This document shows, piece by piece, positions 7,109 through 9,963 of a DNA stretch of 9,963 nucleotides. The position numbers and the translations under genes are program-made. Each line of letters begins with the position of its first letter. Position 1 is the stretch's first letter. The notes beneath the pieces are model-generated. The model was not told the origin of the DNA and searched no databases. It saw only the letters and a program-made list of their open reading frames with translations. Source of the stretch: DTU015 sp964641455 (lineage in GTDB: Bacteria; Bacillota; Sulfobacillia; Fermentithermobacillales; Fermentithermobacillaceae); the NCBI GenBank assembly GCA_964641455.1, contig CAZXLH010000055.1, positions 1-9,963 on the forward strand. The letters run 5' to 3'.

Positions 7109-8932
7109 CTAGTCTACTCTCTCTTCTGTAAATCCGCTGATAGTTTTTATCCCGTGTAAGTATTGAGCGTAATTACATAGATGTCTTAGATCTCCATAGA
7201 ATTTATCAGGTTCTATAAAAGACATTCCATCATCGTCCTGACTAATTTGTTCTATTAGAAACTCCCTCAGACCTATACTAGTTGCTCGATCATGTTGACC
7301 TTTGCCGCGTTGTGCCATGAAATAGATTTTCTTTAGCAGTTCATAGAAATGGCCATTAATCCCATGCCCTTTAAGAAATCTGCTAATTCTATTCTCAATT
7401 CTTAACATTGGGGTTACCGTATAATTCATTCTATCTAATTCTTGATAATGGCAGTGAGAGAATATGGGTATATCAAGCGCAGTTTGATTCAATTTGTCAA
7501 TTAACATCAACTGAAATCTCCCATCTTCTCTGAAACGAGCTGGGATATCAAATGGAAATTCATGTAGTTCTGGCAAACCAAATGTAGCTATCGAATACGT
7601 AAATTCATTCAACAAGTTAACCATTCTAGAAGTAGCATACCTCGCAGCAAGCCACCTGAACTCATCAAAGTTGTCATGATCAACCTCTTGAGAGCTTGTT
7701 AGTATACCATATAATTTGGAATACTGTTCGAATAAGGCTGTCAAATAGGATAGGAGTCTGTCATAATTCGGGTAAATCCTTTTTAGGAAAGGCTTAAGGC
7801 AATACTCTTCTACAAATTCTTCTATACTGAAGTTCTTTTGTGTACGCTCCTTTAGCCATTCCCTTAGCCTCAGATTTTCTCCAAAATAGCCACACTCCAT
7901 AAACAAAGGATATGACGGTATTTTCCCTTCGTATTCCGCAAAGAAATTCGATGACGATCCATAGAGTGAGTAATAAAAGCCATACTTGTTGAAATACTTA
8001 TCCCAATTATCTATGTCAAAATCTTCCTTTTGATGTCTCCAATTCATAATATGGCTGTCTACTCCAAACCTTCGTGCATATTCTAGAACAATCCTCATAT
8101 CTTCTTTCTTTGTGTTTGTCAGTTCAGTATTACCAACACCATACATTAGGACATTAGGCGTGCAGCCCACTGCTGAAAATGCTGAAAACACCGTTCGCGT
8201 GTCCAGTCCGCCCGTCATATGAAGTCCAATGCTATTACCAAACGCACCAGCAATAACTCCAAAGTTTTTGATGACTAGTTCCGCATATTGATTTACGATG
8301 GCTTCTATCGGAGCGTCTTCCAGATTTTGTCTTTGCCTGTGATATGAAAGCGGTATGAGACTGAATTGATTTGTTTTCATATCAATTTTAATAAACTCAT
8401 TGCCATACAACTGGTAAACATCTTTGAAAATAGACTGCTTACCAACCCGTTGGCAAAGTAACGACTCCTGAATAAGAGAAAACTCATCTACTTTGGGGTC
8501 CGTAAGTGAAAAACCTACATCTGCTAAAGAATTACTAATAAACCAGTAACCATTAATGCAATAGTAGTAGACATGTAACGTCTGATACTTGTCAACGAAA
8601 CCATAGAGGTTTCCATTTTTCTTAAGTAAAATAAGATAATTGCCCATACACCATTTTCTTGCATCGGCAACATTGCCATTGAAATCATGATAAAGTTTCT
8701 TCAGGGCTGGTTTTCCTAATAGTGAATCATATATCAATGTCCCAGCGCTACCAATAAAATCGCCATTAGGAAAACGTAGGCAGTTCTCATTTTTGATCAT
8801 CCGTTTCTGAAAAATGGCAACATAAGCTCTATTCAACTCTATATTCTCGTAATTCGTCAAACCATTTTGTGCAATTCTATTGACTTGCCTCTTGTAGGTA
8901 TCAAAGTTATTAGAGCATATTATTCTCGCCAT
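7109..8932 (-). CDS. Asparagine-synthase-like protein with degenerate amidotransferase domain
   Basis: The protein has 607 residues from ATG 8932, in the size range of AsnB-type proteins. Residues about 1-190 resemble a class II glutamine amidotransferase domain (SAGTLIYDSL, DFNGNVADARKW, WFISNSLADV). Residue 2 is alanine rather than the catalytic cysteine, so glutaminase activity is not expected. The C-terminal synthase domain starts near 220 with the ATP-pyrophosphatase loop HMTGGLDTRTVF (238-249), a variant of SGGxDS that keeps both glycines and the aspartate. Such proteins occur in O-antigen loci, where WbpS-like members are proposed to amidate uronic acids; a uronic-acid-forming dehydrogenase lies directly upstream, which fits. 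True asparagine synthesis is unlikely. Start choice: AAGGAAGG lies nine bases before ATG 8932. A TTG at 8968 would add 12 residues without a good ribosome site. The gene is AT-rich like wzy. Confidence 0.82.
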   Translation of the reverse strand: MARIICSNNFDTYKRQVNRIAQNGLTNYENIELNRAYVAIFQKRMIKNENCLRFPNGDFIGSAGTLIYDSLLGKPALKKLYHDFNGNVADARKWCMGNYLILLKKNGNLYGFVDKYQTLHVYYYCINGYWFISNSLADVGFSLTDPKVDEFSLIQESLLCQRVGKQSIFKDVYQLYGNEFIKIDMKTNQFSLIPLSYHRQRQNLEDAPIEAIVNQYAELVIKNFGVIAGAFGNSIGLHMTGGLDTRTVFSAFSAVGCTPNVLMYGVGNTELTNTKKEDMRIVLEYARRFGVDSHIMNWRHQKEDFDIDNWDKYFNKYGFYYSLYGSSSNFFAEYEGKIPSYPLFMECGYFGENLRLREWLKERTQKNFSIEEFVEEYCLKPFLKRIYPNYDRLLSYLTALFEQYSKLYGILTSSQEVDHDNFDEFRWLAARYATSRMVNLLNEFTYSIATFGLPELHEFPFDIPARFREDGRFQLMLIDKLNQTALDIPIFSHCHYQELDRMNYTVTPMLRIENRISRFLKGHGINGHFYELLKKIYFMAQRGKGQHDRATSIGLREFLIEQISQDDDGMSFIEPDKFYGDLRHLCNYAQYLHGIKTISGFTEERVD

Positions 8933-9285
8933 TTCTCTTAACCTTCCTTTCAAAATTAAGAACTGCAAGTTAAGGACATATATAAAGTGGCAGAGAGTTC
9001 ACGTGTATGCCAAAGAGACTATGACCGGAATCAAGAGACAAATATTGGTTCACTTATCTGGAGACAGCATAGCTACATTCCAGCATTGAGCGCCCACAGC
9101 CAGGACGTACCGATGCACAAGTTTTCTGTTAATGAGCCAAGCATACCCATGCTGTATTGACTTCTCGTCTCACACGTTTTCACCCACACTTGCAATGACT
9201 TCGTAGATAATAATCCTCTAGTAATGTACATAATATACCTCTACACAACAGTGCTATGCTCCGGCTATGGAATTGAGCCCTCAAT
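8933..9285. other. Gap of about 350 bases upstream of the asparagine-synthase-like gene
   Basis: Only short frames are found on either strand (at most about 40 codons), with no ribosome sites and no motif I recognise. One minus-strand frame in the middle (about 9050-9170) stays open for roughly 40 codons and could be a remnant. The gap contains the ribosome site AAGGAAGG (about 8942-8949), a TATA-like CTTTATATATG (8977-8987, minus) and, at its far end, the inverted repeat overlapping the dehydrogenase stop. Its length suggests that the asparagine-synthase-like gene has its own promoter or that a gene was lost here. Confidence 0.4.
8977..8987 (-). promoter_or_regulatory. TATA-like element 45-55 bases before the asparagine-synthase-like start
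   Basis: Minus-strand CTTTATATATG is centred about 50 bases upstream of ATG 8932. If the host is an archaeon this is a good TATA box, predicting a start of transcription about 25 bases downstream and a short leader containing the AAGGAAGG site. If the host is a bacterium, TATATA could serve as a -10 element, but no good TTGACA-like hexamer lies 16-18 bases upstream. The element is seen; the function is uncertain. Confidence 0.22.
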
Positions 9286-9291
9286 TCATAG
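9265..9291 (-). terminator. Near-perfect inverted repeat covering the dehydrogenase stop codon
   Basis: GAATTGAG (9270-9277) and CTCAATTC (9280-9287) are exact reverse complements separated by CC. The outer CTAT (9265-9268) and ATAG (9288-9291) pair as well, leaving one bulged G at 9269. The dehydrogenase stop codon lies in one arm. No T-run follows on the minus strand, so it is not a classic intrinsic terminator, and the two-base loop would open to a larger one in RNA. It may cause transcript pausing or stabilise the 3' end, bind a regulator, or mark a recombination junction. Confidence 0.35.
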
Positions 9292-9963
9292 TTGCCACAC
9301 ATTATTATGAGTCATTTCACGTTTGTGAGTCGCATTCCTCGTATCCAACACCGCCCTCGCCGACCGAACCACCAACTCATAATCCACACATGAATGCCCA
9401 GTTAGAATAACCACTAAATCTGCATCACTAACCTCCTGCGTAGTAAGATCACTTATAGAATCAAGTCTGATAGATTCCTTCTCTTCTTGTAGACCTTGAT
9501 TCTGTAGCAGTATCTCTACGTTTGCTACATATGGATCATAATACTCTACCTCGCAGCCTTCCTTGATCAGGAGCTGGATGACCTTAAGAGCCGGCGACTC
9601 CCTCAAGTCTGGCAAGTCTGCCTTATACGCGACCCCTAGTACTAGAATCTTGGATCCTCGCAAGGATTTTTCTTGTAAACCCAATATCCGCTCTGCCTTC
9701 TGCACAACGAAGTACGGCATCGAAAGGTTGACTTCACCCGCTAACTCTATGAACCTAGTAGAAAAATCATATTCCCGTGCCTTCCATGCAAGGTAAAACG
9801 GATCCACTGGAATGCAATGGCCCCCTACTCCGGGCCCAGGATAGAACGGCTGGATACCAAAGGGTTTAGTAAACGCAGCATCAAGCATCTCCCAAACACT
9901 AATCCCCATCCTATCACAGAGCAGCGCCATCTCATTTACCAGGGCTATATTAACCGCACGGTA
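9286..9963 (-). CDS. Nucleotide-sugar 6-dehydrogenase, C-terminal part (UDP-GlcNAc dehydrogenase-like), 5' end outside window
   Basis: The reading frame is open to the window edge. The first visible residues YRAVNIALVNEMALLCDRMG match the central dimerisation helix of the UDP-glucose/GDP-mannose dehydrogenase family, so the N-terminal NAD-binding half lies outside and the ATG at 9930 is internal. PGPGVGGHCIPVDPFYLAWK holds the catalytic cysteine. ILVLGVAYKADLPDLRESPA begins the C-terminal UDP-sugar-binding domain, and the protein ends with the typical VLDTRNAT stretch and a short tail. The enzyme oxidises C6 of a UDP-hexose to the uronic acid with two NAD+. The 'FYLAWKAREYDF..RFIELAGE' context resembles WbpA-type UDP-GlcNAc dehydrogenases more than UDP-glucose dehydrogenases, by memory of the family only. 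The uronic acid could be the substrate amidated by the next gene's product. About 225 residues are visible, roughly half of a normal-length protein. Confidence 0.9.
   Translation of the reverse strand, partial: YRAVNIALVNEMALLCDRMGISVWEMLDAAFTKPFGIQPFYPGPGVGGHCIPVDPFYLAWKAREYDFSTRFIELAGEVNLSMPYFVVQKAERILGLQEKSLRGSKILVLGVAYKADLPDLRESPALKVIQLLIKEGCEVEYYDPYVANVEILLQNQGLQEEKESIRLDSISDLTTQEVSDADLVVILTGHSCVDYELVVRSARAVLDTRNATHKREMTHNNVWQL

Noticed and set aside
9050..9170. Minus-strand frame with INRKLVHRYV, which briefly suggested a transposase integrase fragment
   Set aside because: The resemblance is limited to a few residues. No catalytic DDE residues or terminal inverted repeats are visible.

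Overview
The window is part of a surface-glycan (O-antigen, capsule or S-layer-glycan type) biosynthesis locus. Every convincing gene lies on the minus strand, so transcription runs from high to low coordinates. In that order the genes are: the 3' part of a nucleotide-sugar dehydrogenase (9286-9963, running off the window), an asparagine-synthase-like protein (7109-8932), a Wzy/O-antigen-ligase-type membrane protein (5597-6751), a GT-B-like glycosyltransferase candidate (3890-5368), and a sialic-acid (nonulosonate) cassette neuB (2832-3893), neuA (2094-2804), neuC (947-2092), neuD (291-935).

The lower half (about 290-5370) is compact and translationally coupled. The transferase and neuB share an ATGA overlap, neuA follows neuB after 27 bases with a strong GGAGGAGGGG ribosome site, neuC appears to start at a TTG one base after the neuA stop, and the neuD ribosome site overlaps the neuC stop. 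Together these genes predict: UDP-GlcNAc to a ManNAc-type sugar (NeuC), condensation with phosphoenolpyruvate to a nonulosonic acid (NeuB), activation with CTP (NeuA), O- or N-acetylation (NeuD), and possibly transfer by the 492-residue GT-B-like protein. The exact sugar (Neu5Ac, legionaminic acid or another) cannot be settled from sequence alone. No legB/legC or pseB/pseC-type gene is present, which leans toward Neu5Ac or a precursor made elsewhere.

The upper half (about 5600-9290) is visibly more AT-rich in the wzy and asparagine-synthase-like genes (about 30% GC in a sampled line, against about 52% in the transferase). These genes are separated by gaps of roughly 230-350 bases that hold only short, overlapping, unrecognised reading frames. 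This looks like a mosaic locus assembled from different sources, with possible decayed genes between the modules. The dehydrogenase (uronic acid formation) and the asparagine-synthase-like protein could together make an amidated uronic acid.

The organism cannot be named. Shine-Dalgarno sites are strong and overall GC is intermediate. The content fits a bacterium (many phyla) or a methanogen-type archaeon. No tRNA, rRNA, CRISPR array, insertion sequence or phage gene was seen. Two strong inverted repeats sit at the ends of modules (245-270 after neuD, 9265-9291 at the dehydrogenase stop).
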